Positions 25,969-33,910 of a stretch of DNA of 37,119 bases are shown here, piece by piece. The stretch comes from Acidobacteriota bacterium (GTDB lineage Bacteria; Acidobacteriota; Terriglobia; Terriglobales; Acidobacteriaceae): contig JANXQR010000171.1 of the NCBI GenBank assembly GCA_025353435.1, positions 1 through 37,119 on the forward strand, read 5' to 3'. Made by a program: the position numbers and the translations under genes. Under the pieces are notes generated by a model. The model was given only the letters and a program-made list of their open reading frames with translations, was not told where the DNA came from and did no database searches. The first letter of the stretch is position 1; each line of letters opens with the position of its first letter.

Positions 25969-25984
25969 TGTGATGCAAATCACT
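25969..25984. promoter_or_regulatory. CRP/FNR-type box TGTGA-N6-TCACT
   Basis: TGTGATGCAAATCACT matches the CRP consensus TGTGA-N6-TCACA at 9 of 10 fixed bases. It is followed at once by TATAAT (25985-25990) on the plus strand. It lies between rimI and the DUF465 gene, about 130 bases upstream of the latter. Which promoter it controls is unclear; no CRP-like gene is in the window. Confidence 0.4.
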
Positions 25985-26012
25985 TATAATTCGCTATTTG
26001 CGCCAGGGCAAT

Positions 26013-26483
26013 CTATTTTCGGGACAATGGGAGTAGGGCGCGCATTATCACTGCGTCCTCGCCGGTATCGGGATAGTATCCCTTCCTTCGTGAAAATGTG
26101 ACAAAGGAATGGGCGCTGTAAAACGTCTGGGCGGGGAGGTTGGAGGAGCGAACTTCCAGAGTGATTTCGTTGACGTCGCGGGATACGAGTTCTCGAAGCA
26201 GGGCGGACAGGAGCGCGCTCCCTGCTTTGCAACGTTGAAATGGTTGAGAGATGGCGATGGTCTCTAACTCGGCCTGGGGAGAAACCAGAGAGGCGATTGT
26301 GAAGCCGATGACCACGCTGGAAATTTCAGCGACGAGAGCGATGCGCAGGGGAATTGCGACGGTGTCAAGTGCGGCCTCGTAGGCTGAGGGTGGCCAGTGC
26401 GGCGCTGCCTCGATGCTTGCGGCGATGGCCAAGACGGCGTCGAGGTCTGCGTCGGCCATCGGACGAACTTTCACTTCGCTCAT
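26013..26483 (-). CDS. rimI: RimI-like N-acetyltransferase (ribosomal protein S18 alanine acetyltransferase family)
   Basis: A 156-residue GNAT enzyme. It shows ELETIAISQPFQRCKAGSALLSALL (motif A, 72-96), ITLEVRSSNLPAQTFYSAHSF (motif B) and RRKGYYPDTGEDAVIMRAL, the RimI-type C-terminus with tyrosines and EDAxxM. RimI acetylates the N-terminus of ribosomal protein S18. The acetyl-CoA loop deviates: the usual first glycine of Q/R-x-x-G-x-G is Lys86 here (QRCKAGS), which could weaken CoA binding. The ATG at 26483 overlaps the tsaB stop as ATGA, so the two are translationally coupled; tsaB-rimI is a common gene pair. The much longer open frame upstream belongs to tsaB DNA. Confidence 0.82.
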   Translation of the reverse strand: MSEVKVRPMADADLDAVLAIAASIEAAPHWPPSAYEAALDTVAIPLRIALVAEISSVVIGFTIASLVSPQAELETIAISQPFQRCKAGSALLSALLRELVSRDVNEITLEVRSSNLPAQTFYSAHSFVTFSRRKGYYPDTGEDAVIMRALLPLSRK

Positions 26484-27139
26484 GCGCGGTGGGCCGGAGT
26501 TGCTGATGGGTCGCCGAAGATCTCTGCGTCTGAGCGGCGGAGATAGTGGCCGTCCAGCAGCGCGATGTCGGCAAACTGGCGTATCCGGATACGAGGAATG
26601 GCCAGGCGGAGCGCGTCGGCGGCATTGGGAGCAGCCGTCGTCAGGAGATTTGCAGAGGGCCAGGCGGATCCGATCAACGCGCTTGCGCTTGGATCGCAAA
26701 CTGCAATGTCTGGAGGGGGATTGAGGGAGGCAAGCTCGGCAGCACTGGCGAGCAATTCCCTTCCCTCGAGTCGGAGATAGACTTCGTGCCGGTGGGCATC
26801 GAGTGCCGCGTTTGCGATGCCGGCTTTCGATGCCACGACTTCAAGGCGCGACACGACAATTACGGGGATTCCCGCGCCATCCGCAAGGCCTTTCGTCGCG
26901 CCAAGCCCCACGCGGACGCCTGTGAAGCTGCCCGGACCGTTCACTGCGACGATGCAGAAAATCTGTGCCAACGCGACACTGTGTTGACTCAGAATTTCGC
27001 CTACCGCAGCGACAAGTGTGGCCGAATAGGTGCGTCCTTCAAGCTCGACCTGCGAGAGCACTTCGATTTCATCGCCGGTCAACTGCCCGAGGGCGACCGA
27101 TCCCGCGGGGCCACATGTGTCGATGCCCAACACCAGCAT
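26480..27139 (-). CDS. tsaB: tRNA threonylcarbamoyladenosine biosynthesis protein TsaB
   Basis: A 219-residue ASKHA-fold protein that, with TsaD and TsaE, forms N6-threonylcarbamoyladenosine at position 37 of ANN-decoding tRNAs. The family opening is MLVLGIDTCGPAGSVAL, followed by VNGPGSFTGVRVGLGATKGLA (67-87), the TsaB signature, and DAHRHEVYLRL (114-124). It has no own catalysis; it dimerises with TsaD. The frame is open far upstream, but the ATG at 27137-27139 has GGAG 6 bases before it and fits homologues. The stop overlaps the rimI start (ATGA). Confidence 0.93.
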   Translation of the reverse strand: MLVLGIDTCGPAGSVALGQLTGDEIEVLSQVELEGRTYSATLVAAVGEILSQHSVALAQIFCIVAVNGPGSFTGVRVGLGATKGLADGAGIPVIVVSRLEVVASKAGIANAALDAHRHEVYLRLEGRELLASAAELASLNPPPDIAVCDPSASALIGSAWPSANLLTTAAPNAADALRLAIPRIRIRQFADIALLDGHYLRRSDAEIFGDPSATPAHRA

Positions 27140-27301
27140 GGAAGGCTCCGGCGTCGCTGAAGTTGAGCTGTTGGTCGTCACCTTATCAGGATGACACACG
27201 GCAAATCGGAGCTTCCAGTTCGCACGCACCCAGACGATTTCCGATAGTCTGAGAGCTGCACTTCCTACCATCATCTCTATACCGGCAATTAAGGAGCAGG
27301 C

Positions 27302-28897
27302 TTGGCGGCCGCGGCGGCGACTCTCAGCTTTCATGAAACATGGCGCCCGCGCGCTAATCCGTGGCTCATCGCCATCACGGTGACGCTGGCGACGTTTATG
27401 GAGGCGCTCGATACCTCGATTGCCAACGTGGCCATGCCACACATCGGCGGTTCGCTCTCCGCCAGCCGCGATGAGGCCACATGGGTGCTGACCAGCTACC
27501 TGGTAGCGAATGCCGTGGTGCTGCCCATCAGCGGCTGGATTGCCAACCGCATCGGACGCAAGCGCTTCTACATGAGTTGTGTCACGCTCTTTACGCTGAC
27601 CTCGCTCATGTGCGGCCTGGCGCCTTCGCTCGGAGTTCTTGTGGTCTGCCGCGTGCTTCAGGGCGCTGCCGGCGGCGGCCTGCAGCCTAGCGAGCAGTCG
27701 ATCCTCGCGGACACGTTTCCTCCGGAGAAGCGGAGCATGGCCTTTGCGGTGTACGGCATGGCAGTGGTGCTGGCGCCGGTGCTGGGACCCACAGTGGGCG
27801 GCTGGATTGTGGACAACTACAGCTGGCGCTGGATCTTCTTCATCAACATTCCGGTCGGCATTCTCTCGCTTTACCTGACTAACCGCGTGGTTGAAGATCC
27901 GCCCTATCTGGCGGCCATCCGCAAGAAGCGCGAGAGCATCGATTACTGGGGCCTTGGGCTGCTGGTAGTGACCATTGCCGCGCTGCAAACGATGCTCGAC
28001 AAGGGCCAGGAGGAGGACTGGTTCAGCTCGCGCTTTATCACCACGTGCTTTGTCGTCTCGGCAATCGGCTTAAGCATCTTTGTCTGGCGGCAGCTTCACG
28101 TCGAACACCCTATTCTCGATTTGCGGCTCTTCAAGCGGCGCAACGTGAGCACCACCATGTTTGTGATGTTTATGGTGGGCGTATCGCTTTATTCGTCGAC
28201 TGTTCTGATCCCGCAATTTTTGCAGGAGATCATGGGCTACTCCGCGGAACAGGCTGGCATGGCGGTTTCGTCGGGCGGGCTTGCCCTGATGTTTCTGTTC
28301 CCGGTGGCAGGAGCGCTAGCGCCCAAGTTTGATCCGCGATGGCTGGTTGCGATGGGTTTCAGCGTCACGACGTTCGGACTGTTTCGCATGACGGGCCTGA
28401 GCTTGAACACGAGCTTTGGCACGGCCGTGAGCTGGCGCGTGGTGATCGCGCTGGGCCTGCCGTTCTTATTTATTCCGATTAATACGCTGTGTTACGCGGG
28501 CATCCCGCAGGAGAAGTACAACGAGGTGAGCGGCCTTTCCGCTCTGATGCGCAACCTGGGCGGGAGCGTGGGGATCAGCTTTGTGATCACTCTGCTGGCG
28601 CGCCTGACACAAAAGCACATGGCCATGCTGGGAGCGCATACCGCGCCGGGCAATGGACCTTTCGAGGCCACTCGCCAGGGACTTGCGGGTGCGATGCACC
28701 ATCAAATGGGCGGCTCGGCCGGCGATGCGATGTACCGGGCGGGTGCACAGATTTATGGGATGGCGCAGTTGCAGGCGCGGCTGCTGTCATATGTCGATGC
28801 GACCTGGGTGATGGTGGCGTTGACGGCGATTTTGATTCCGCTGCCGTTTTTGATGAAACGGCCGGCGAAGGCAGGCAAGGTGGTTGTGGGGCATTAA
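27302..28897 (+). CDS. DHA2-family MFS drug efflux transporter (EmrB/QacA type)
   Basis: A 531-residue inner-membrane protein with about 14 hydrophobic segments, the count typical of the DHA2 family of proton-driven drug exporters. Motifs seen: LDTSIANVAMPHI in TM1 (motif D1), GWIANRIGRKRFY (motif A loop, 77-89), CRVLQGAAGG, and APVLGPTVGGWIVD (motif C in TM5, the antiporter signature). The start is TTG at 27302-27304, supported by AAGGAG at 27291-27296. It has no adjacent EmrA-like adaptor or TolC-like pore gene, although EmrB-like pumps usually work with them. It is divergent from tsaB. Confidence 0.92.
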   Translation: MAAAAATLSFHETWRPRANPWLIAITVTLATFMEALDTSIANVAMPHIGGSLSASRDEATWVLTSYLVANAVVLPISGWIANRIGRKRFYMSCVTLFTLTSLMCGLAPSLGVLVVCRVLQGAAGGGLQPSEQSILADTFPPEKRSMAFAVYGMAVVLAPVLGPTVGGWIVDNYSWRWIFFINIPVGILSLYLTNRVVEDPPYLAAIRKKRESIDYWGLGLLVVTIAALQTMLDKGQEEDWFSSRFITTCFVVSAIGLSIFVWRQLHVEHPILDLRLFKRRNVSTTMFVMFMVGVSLYSSTVLIPQFLQEIMGYSAEQAGMAVSSGGLALMFLFPVAGALAPKFDPRWLVAMGFSVTTFGLFRMTGLSLNTSFGTAVSWRVVIALGLPFLFIPINTLCYAGIPQEKYNEVSGLSALMRNLGGSVGISFVITLLARLTQKHMAMLGAHTAPGNGPFEATRQGLAGAMHHQMGGSAGDAMYRAGAQIYGMAQLQARLLSYVDATWVMVALTAILIPLPFLMKRPAKAGKVVVGH

Positions 28898-28954
28898 CGC
28901 CGGCATTCGTCGAATTGAAGAGATGCGCGATATCAGCGCAGAGGGCATACTTCA

Positions 28955-28968
28955 GGGGCTAAAGCCCA
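28955..28968. repeat. Palindromic repeat copy 1 (GGGGCTAAAGCCC)
   Basis: GGGCT-AA-AGCCC core, preceded by CA. The core GGGCTAAAGCCC is identical to copy 2, 35 bases further on. It lies just after the transporter stop. Confidence 0.6.
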
Positions 28969-28990
28969 ACCCGTCAAACGATCTCACAAT

Positions 28991-29010
28991 GTCAGGGCTA
29001 AAGCCCTGAC
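28991..29010. repeat. Palindromic repeat copy 2, overlapping the ankyrin gene stop
   Basis: A perfect 20-base palindrome GTCAGGGCTAAAGCCCTGAC with the same core as copy 1. It supplies the last codons and the TAG stop (28998-29000) of the leftward ankyrin-repeat gene. It could fold into a hairpin in either transcript. The pair looks like a dispersed REP-type element. Confidence 0.65.
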
Positions 29011-29651
29011 CTACCAGCCGTGCCTTCTTTCAGCAATCGCAGAATTTCCTGCTGTTGAGTTTTTGCCTCTGGTGAGCCGGAGCCGCCACGGCCCGTATTC
29101 AGCGTGGCGAGGAGCATGGGCGTGGAGCCGTTCTTGTTAGTGCAGGCGGGGTCGGCGCCAAGATCGAGCAGCGTGCGGACGGCGCCTGCGCAGCGTGTTC
29201 TTACCGCGATGTGCAGCGGAGTCACGCCACGTTTGCTGGTTGCGTTTGGATCGGCACCGGCATCGACAAGGCAGGTGATGGTGGCAGCCTGAGCGCTCGG
29301 ATTCCAACGGTGCGAGCCCGGACCACCGGCGGCAGCAGCATGCAGCGGTTCGTCTCCGAAGCGATTGCGAGCGCGCACGTTTGCGCCTGAGGCGATTAGT
29401 TGACGGGCGATTTCGGGCTGGTAGGCCGCGGCAGCAAAATGCAGCGCGGTGTCGCCTGCCACGATGTAGCGCATAACGGCGTCTATGAACGATCCCTTCG
29501 CGGCAGCCCGTGTTGCGCCGCTCTGGAACGATGCCGTAGCCAGGAGGGGCGCGGAAGTGAGCAGCTGGCTGACGGCTAGAGAGTCGCCAGCGACGATGGT
29601 CGTCACCAACGCGCGAAGAGGCCGATCCGAATCTAAACTCGTCTCGACCAT
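28998..29651 (-). CDS. Ankyrin-repeat protein
   Basis: A 217-residue protein with no signal peptide, built largely of ankyrin repeats: GDTALHFAAAAYQPEIARQLIASGANVRARN, GDEPLHAAAAGG, TSKRGVTPLHIAVRTRCAGAVRTLLDLGADPACTN and NGSTPMLLATL. Ankyrin arrays bind other proteins; no catalytic domain is visible. The ATG at 29651 is preferred over 29672 because GGAGG lies 6 bases before it. The last residues (GRSGL) and the stop are encoded by a palindromic repeat, so the original C-terminus may have been different. It lies 35 bases after the cystathionine enzyme stop and may be co-transcribed with it. Confidence 0.85.
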   Translation of the reverse strand: MVETSLDSDRPLRALVTTIVAGDSLAVSQLLTSAPLLATASFQSGATRAAAKGSFIDAVMRYIVAGDTALHFAAAAYQPEIARQLIASGANVRARNRFGDEPLHAAAAGGPGSHRWNPSAQAATITCLVDAGADPNATSKRGVTPLHIAVRTRCAGAVRTLLDLGADPACTNKNGSTPMLLATLNTGRGGSGSPEAKTQQQEILRLLKEGTAGRSGL

Positions 29652-29686
29652 GCAATCCTCCGAGCGACGCAATGCTCAGGTAGCGA

Positions 29687-30835
29687 CTAGACTGCGGCCA
29701 GCGCCTGCTCCAGGTCAGCTATGAGATCTTCCTTGTCTTCGAGGCCAATGGAGAGGCGGATGCGGCCCTCGGTAATGCCCATTTCTTCACGCTCTTGCGC
29801 GGAGACTGAACCGTGCGTGGTGGTAGCCGAGTGCGATGCGAGCGACTCGACGCCGCCGAGCGATTCCGCATTAAGGAAGATCTTGATGGCGCCGAGGAAT
29901 TTGGCGGCGTTGGTACGCGTACCGATGTCGAAGCTCATCATGGAGCCGAAGCCCTTCTGCTGCTTGACGGCGAGAGCATGCTGCGGATGGCTCGCGAGGC
30001 CGGGGTACGCAAGCAGGTTGACCTTGGGGTGCTGCGAGAGGAACTCTGCGACGGCGCGGCCGTTCTCTTCGTGCTGCTTGATGCGGAGAGGCATGGTCTT
30101 GATGCCGCGCAGAACAAGGAAGCACTCAAATGGGGACATGATGCCGCCGGCGGCCTTCTGCACAAAGCTGAAGCGCTCCTTGTGCTCGGGTTTGGAACCG
30201 ATGAGCGCGCCACCGATGCCGTCGGAGTGACCGTTGAGATATTTCGTGGTCGAGTGCATCACGATGTCGGCGCCGAGCGCGATGGGGCTTTGCAATGCGG
30301 GCGACATGAAGGTGTTGTCGACGCTGACTTCGGCGCCTTTGGCGTGCGCCACTTCACTGATGGCAGCGATATCGCTGAGGACCATGAGCGGGTTGCTCGG
30401 GGTTTCGATGTGTACGAGCTTCGTATTGGGCTTGATGGCCGCGGCAACCGCCTTGACGCAGGCCGTGTCGACGTACTCGATCTCGATGCCATAGTGGCTG
30501 ACGATCTGATTGAAGAGGCGCGCGGTGCCGCCGTATACGTCCTTCGAGCAAATCAAATGATCGCCGGTGTGGAGCATGGCCACGAGGCCGGAGATGGCCG
30601 CCATGCCGCTGGTGAAGGCGTGGCCGCTGTGGCCGCCTTCGAGCGCGGCGAGGGCTGTTTCAAGCCGGTCGCGCGTGGGATTGCCGGCGCGGGAGTAGTC
30701 CCAGCCGCGGTCTGTTCCCACGCCGGTTAACTCAAATGTCGAGGAAAGATAGAGCGGCACATTGATCGCTCCCGTGAGGGGATCGGGATGCTGGCCGGCG
30801 TGCACGGCAAGGGTCGAGTATCTGTACTGGGACAT
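29687..30835 (-). CDS. Cystathionine gamma-synthase/gamma-lyase family PLP enzyme
   Basis: A 382-residue cytosolic enzyme of the Cys/Met-metabolism PLP family. The cofactor lysine is Lys198 in MHSTTKYLNGHSDGIGG. YSRAGNPTRDRLE (48-60), AFTSGMAAISG (73-83), ETPSNPLM (144-151) and SLGGVESLASHSATTTH near the C-terminus are the family landmarks. Sequence alone does not separate cystathionine gamma-synthase (MetB) from gamma-lyase or O-acylhomoserine sulfhydrylase, since all share these motifs; no methionine-pathway gene is adjacent. The ATG at 30835 has no ideal ribosome site. Lies 60 bases after the small regulatory-domain gene. Confidence 0.9.
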   Translation of the reverse strand: MSQYRYSTLAVHAGQHPDPLTGAINVPLYLSSTFELTGVGTDRGWDYSRAGNPTRDRLETALAALEGGHSGHAFTSGMAAISGLVAMLHTGDHLICSKDVYGGTARLFNQIVSHYGIEIEYVDTACVKAVAAAIKPNTKLVHIETPSNPLMVLSDIAAISEVAHAKGAEVSVDNTFMSPALQSPIALGADIVMHSTTKYLNGHSDGIGGALIGSKPEHKERFSFVQKAAGGIMSPFECFLVLRGIKTMPLRIKQHEENGRAVAEFLSQHPKVNLLAYPGLASHPQHALAVKQQKGFGSMMSFDIGTRTNAAKFLGAIKIFLNAESLGGVESLASHSATTTHGSVSAQEREEMGITEGRIRLSIGLEDKEDLIADLEQALAAV

Positions 30836-30895
30836 GAAGGATGAAGGCTCCTGGCAGATGGCTTCTAGGTAATAGCTTATCGTGCCGAGGCCCGA

Positions 30896-31267
30896 TCAGC
30901 CGCCGATCGGCAGAGTCAAAAGGACAGTCTTCTTTGTGAAATGGCCCAAGGAGATTGTTACGCGGAGGGGGTTGAAGCCGCGAGCCCTCAGTTCCAGATG
31001 GTGCGAGGTCCCCGACTTTGCTCGAGGGAAGCTGAATCGCCCATTCGGATCTGTCTCGACTGTTGCGAGAACGTGGCTGAAAGTCTGATCGCGCTCCTCC
31101 ACCGTCGCGCCAGCTACAGGCACTCCATCCGGCCCGAGCACGACTCCTGAGAGTGTCCTGGCATGAAAGGGCTTCTCGATTTCCACTGTCTCGACCACAG
31201 CCAGGCTTTTTGCGAGGACCACAAGCAGTAGCGGAATAACGAAAAACAGCCGCCAACAAAGTCTCAA
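30896..31267 (-). CDS. Small exported carboxypeptidase-regulatory-like domain protein
   Basis: A 123-residue protein with an N-terminal signal or anchor (MRLCWRLFFVIPLLLVVLAKSLA). One beta-sandwich domain of the CarboxypepD_reg type follows: LSGVVLGPDGVPVAGATVEER, then TDPNGRFSFPRAKSGTSHHLELRARGF and LRVTISL. In Acidobacteria this domain usually sits at the front of large outer-membrane receptors; here it stands alone. The start is TTG at 31265-31267, with GAGGTG 6 bases before it. It lies 91 bases after the 798-residue membrane protein, on the same strand. Function unknown; a periplasmic binding or adaptor role is a guess. Confidence 0.78.
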   Translation of the reverse strand: MRLCWRLFFVIPLLLVVLAKSLAVVETVEIEKPFHARTLSGVVLGPDGVPVAGATVEERDQTFSHVLATVETDPNGRFSFPRAKSGTSHHLELRARGFNPLRVTISLGHFTKKTVLLTLPIGG

Positions 31268-31358
31268 GTTGGCACCTCGATTACGGTTTTGCTTCGAGTA
31301 TACCGACGGACGTTCGATGTTCCCGGTCCGCGATCGACCCCGCGCCTAAGATTCTCTA

Positions 31359-33755
31359 CTAAGCCGCCTTCTTCGGCGCCTGGGTGAGCAGGTTCTTGAT
31401 AGAGTCGGCACCGAAGCCGAGCGCGATCACGGCGATGGTTCCGGCGAGAAAGTCGAGTTTGCGCAGTTGATCAATTGCGCCCGCTTCGATGCCGGCGAGA
31501 GCCACGCCGAACGCGAGGCCGAAGCGGACGATTTCGACCCATGCGCGCGACCGGCCCTGGCGCTTGCGGGGGTCAAGCTTGATCTGCTCATGAATCTTGG
31601 CGGAGACGGAAACCTCGTCCAGTTTCTGCACGGTTAGCAAAATCCGGGTAGTGAAACCGCGCTTTTGCCGCTTGCGTTTTTGCTGCCATTTCTTCCACTG
31701 TTTTGAGAGCCAGGATCTTTCCTCCTTGTCATGTTTGGTGTGGTGTTGGTGGTCGGCGGACTTGTGCGTCGTTCCTTCGTCGGGTTGATCGCCATCCCAT
31801 CCGAAGACGGTTTCGGGCTCGTTTCCAACGAAGTAGTGGCAGACCTTCGATCCCTCTTCGAACATGTCGCCAGGAAAGGTCCATCGGAAGCTGAGGCAGT
31901 TGAGGGCGGCGGCGTTTTTGAATCGTGGATTGTCGAACGACAAAGAAAAGTAGATAGGCAGGTAGGGCCTGGCACGTTGCGTGTCGAATACGATTCTAGC
32001 CACCGGCTTCTTGTCGACTTCGCGCTTCCAGATCGCCTCAATCACGTCTTCTTCGTAGACGTTCTCGCGCATCTCCTGCACCAGGATGCGGGCCTCACGC
32101 AGACATTTCCAGGAGAGGGTGCCGAGTTGCTCGATGAGCCGGCACTCGCGGGCCATTAAGCGCTCGCAGGCGTCTTTCCCTGCGTTGGGGCATTGGGGGG
32201 TCCCGCCCTTGGCAATGCAGGCGCGCACCATGGCGTAATCCAGGATGATATGACCGGCCGCGATGGCGTGGTCGATGGAGAAGAGCATGGGTGGAACAAT
32301 GTTGGTGGGATCGTCGAATGCGAACCCGAAAAACCTGAAAATTCCGGGGAGGGCGGCCTGCAGATCGGGGTACAAGTCCTTGGGAAATACGGCGAGGCGC
32401 GTGGTCAGTTCCTTGAAGTTGGCCGCGACGCGCTTGGCCTGCTGTGCGCTATCGGCAAGCGCGTCCATCTCGCTGTCGGCCTTGGTGACTAGATTGTTGG
32501 CTTCAGCCAGAACATCGGCCGGGAGGTTGAATGAGTGAAGTTGCTCGCAGGCGGACTGCAGGACCTGGTCGACAACATCGGTTGCGGAAGGCGGCGCGGT
32601 GGCGGCGATGTCTTCAAATCGGTGGCTCAGTTCGTCGATTTGCTCGGCGATGGTGAGGCGCTTGTCGAGTCGGGCGATATCGATGGCGACGGCATCGATT
32701 TTTTCCGCGATGGAGAGCGAATACCAAGTGGCCTCCCTGAGGGCGAACTCGATTTTTTTGCGCTCTAGCCGCAACAGGACGCGGACATAGGAATCGACGC
32801 GATAGGTCACGCTGCTGGTGCGGTCTCCCAATGCGGCAAGCTGCTTTTCGTAAGCGATGCGCTTGAGCATGTTGGGGAGGATGGAATTGGCCAACAGGGA
32901 CAGTATCCCCCCAAGAAGAAGGAAGCCCATAACGTAGAGGGCAAAGAGTGACTCCGTGACCTCCGGGCCAAGGCGATTCATGCGCAGGCTCACCGGGATG
33001 GGATGGAGGTCGAACAGCCGGACGTCAACTCCGGATAGGGTATGCGGCCTCAGCACCAACATGCCGGTCTTGCTTTGGGGACGGAAGAAATCGATGGGAG
33101 AATAAACTTCCTCGCTAGGCTTGAATACGATGCGAGACTCACCACCGGGTGGAAGGGTGGTGATGCCCTTTCCTTCCTCCGTGCCGCCAAGCACGAACCG
33201 CCAGTCAAGAGCGAGATAGTCCTTGCTGCTGTTCTTGAGAGCGATGACTACGGATCGATCGTAGGTAAATTCGAGCGGTTGATCGGAAGTGCCGTGACCT
33301 TCGAGCGCCACGTTGAGAGGTGTATCAACGGCGACCACGCGGAGCGGGCCAAGCGAATCGCCGCCGCTGAACAGCGGAGCTTCCGCGCTCATGGCGCCGG
33401 CCATGCCTGCGATCTCGATTGCGACGTCGACGGATTGGCCGGGTGCGAGGGTGGTTGGCAAGTCGCCGCCAGATTCGGAGACGAATTTCACCTTTGGCGT
33501 TTCAACTCTGGCGTGCGATGTTTCGTCGAGGAAGATGCCGACATCGAGTTTGAGGGGCTGAGCCGAAGATCCGGCATTGGTCAGCTTGAGCCGAGCGGCG
33601 CCAGTTCCGCTTCTGACCACGACCGGCTGAGACGCCACGAGCTTGATTTGAGCTTGCGCCGGGATGCCGGGCCCAAATAGGCCGAGCAATCCGGCAACTG
33701 CCGCAATCGATTTGTGTGCACGAAAAGTGCCAGGACGAGTGCCTTGCGTACCCAT
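31359..33755 (-). CDS. Large membrane protein of unknown family: exported beta domains, TM, coiled-coil/Cys-rich core, two C-terminal TMs
   Basis: A 798-residue protein I cannot place in a family. A signal peptide ends at about residue 36 (PAQAQ). Residues 37-260 are beta-rich, Ig-like, probably two domains outside the cytoplasm. A membrane segment lies at about 268-292. Residues 293-460 are mostly helical and charged with coiled-coil character (AEKIDAVAIDIARLDKRL). A Cys cluster follows at 513, 522, 530, 538 and 551. A His/Asp-rich then strongly basic linker spans 660-700 (KQWKKWQQKRKRQKRG). Two more membrane segments (741-761, 767-787) close the protein. The predicted topology puts the 450-residue middle in the cytoplasm. 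AGGAG lies upstream of the ATG at 33755. The same-strand neighbours are VWA proteins. No catalytic motif seen. Confidence 0.85.
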   Translation of the reverse strand: MGTQGTRPGTFRAHKSIAAVAGLLGLFGPGIPAQAQIKLVASQPVVVRSGTGAARLKLTNAGSSAQPLKLDVGIFLDETSHARVETPKVKFVSESGGDLPTTLAPGQSVDVAIEIAGMAGAMSAEAPLFSGGDSLGPLRVVAVDTPLNVALEGHGTSDQPLEFTYDRSVVIALKNSSKDYLALDWRFVLGGTEEGKGITTLPPGGESRIVFKPSEEVYSPIDFFRPQSKTGMLVLRPHTLSGVDVRLFDLHPIPVSLRMNRLGPEVTESLFALYVMGFLLLGGILSLLANSILPNMLKRIAYEKQLAALGDRTSSVTYRVDSYVRVLLRLERKKIEFALREATWYSLSIAEKIDAVAIDIARLDKRLTIAEQIDELSHRFEDIAATAPPSATDVVDQVLQSACEQLHSFNLPADVLAEANNLVTKADSEMDALADSAQQAKRVAANFKELTTRLAVFPKDLYPDLQAALPGIFRFFGFAFDDPTNIVPPMLFSIDHAIAAGHIILDYAMVRACIAKGGTPQCPNAGKDACERLMARECRLIEQLGTLSWKCLREARILVQEMRENVYEEDVIEAIWKREVDKKPVARIVFDTQRARPYLPIYFSLSFDNPRFKNAAALNCLSFRWTFPGDMFEEGSKVCHYFVGNEPETVFGWDGDQPDEGTTHKSADHQHHTKHDKEERSWLSKQWKKWQQKRKRQKRGFTTRILLTVQKLDEVSVSAKIHEQIKLDPRKRQGRSRAWVEIVRFGLAFGVALAGIEAGAIDQLRKLDFLAGTIAVIALGFGADSIKNLLTQAPKKAA

Positions 33756-33910
33756 GCGGAGCCGCTCCTGTTCCGGATCGGGGGAGAACAGTCGATTGGA
33801 AGGTTTTTAATTTCCGCAGGGCTGGGAAGGAACTGCAAAGGGAACGCTGGTCGGCCGTTGAACGGCTCTTGAATCAACAAGATTGTACGCTGGGCGGCAC
33901 GAAAATGGCA

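Noticed and set aside
26484..27988. 502-codon reading of the tsaB frame
   Set aside because: The part upstream of 27139 is Arg/His-rich antisense of the MFS gene; the TsaB family start and ribosome site are at 27139.
28587..28790. Minus-strand open frame inside the transporter gene
   Set aside because: Shadow of the MFS gene without its own start signals.
29813..30730. 305-codon plus-strand open frame
   Set aside because: Complement of the cystathionine enzyme gene; composition is typical of an antisense shadow.
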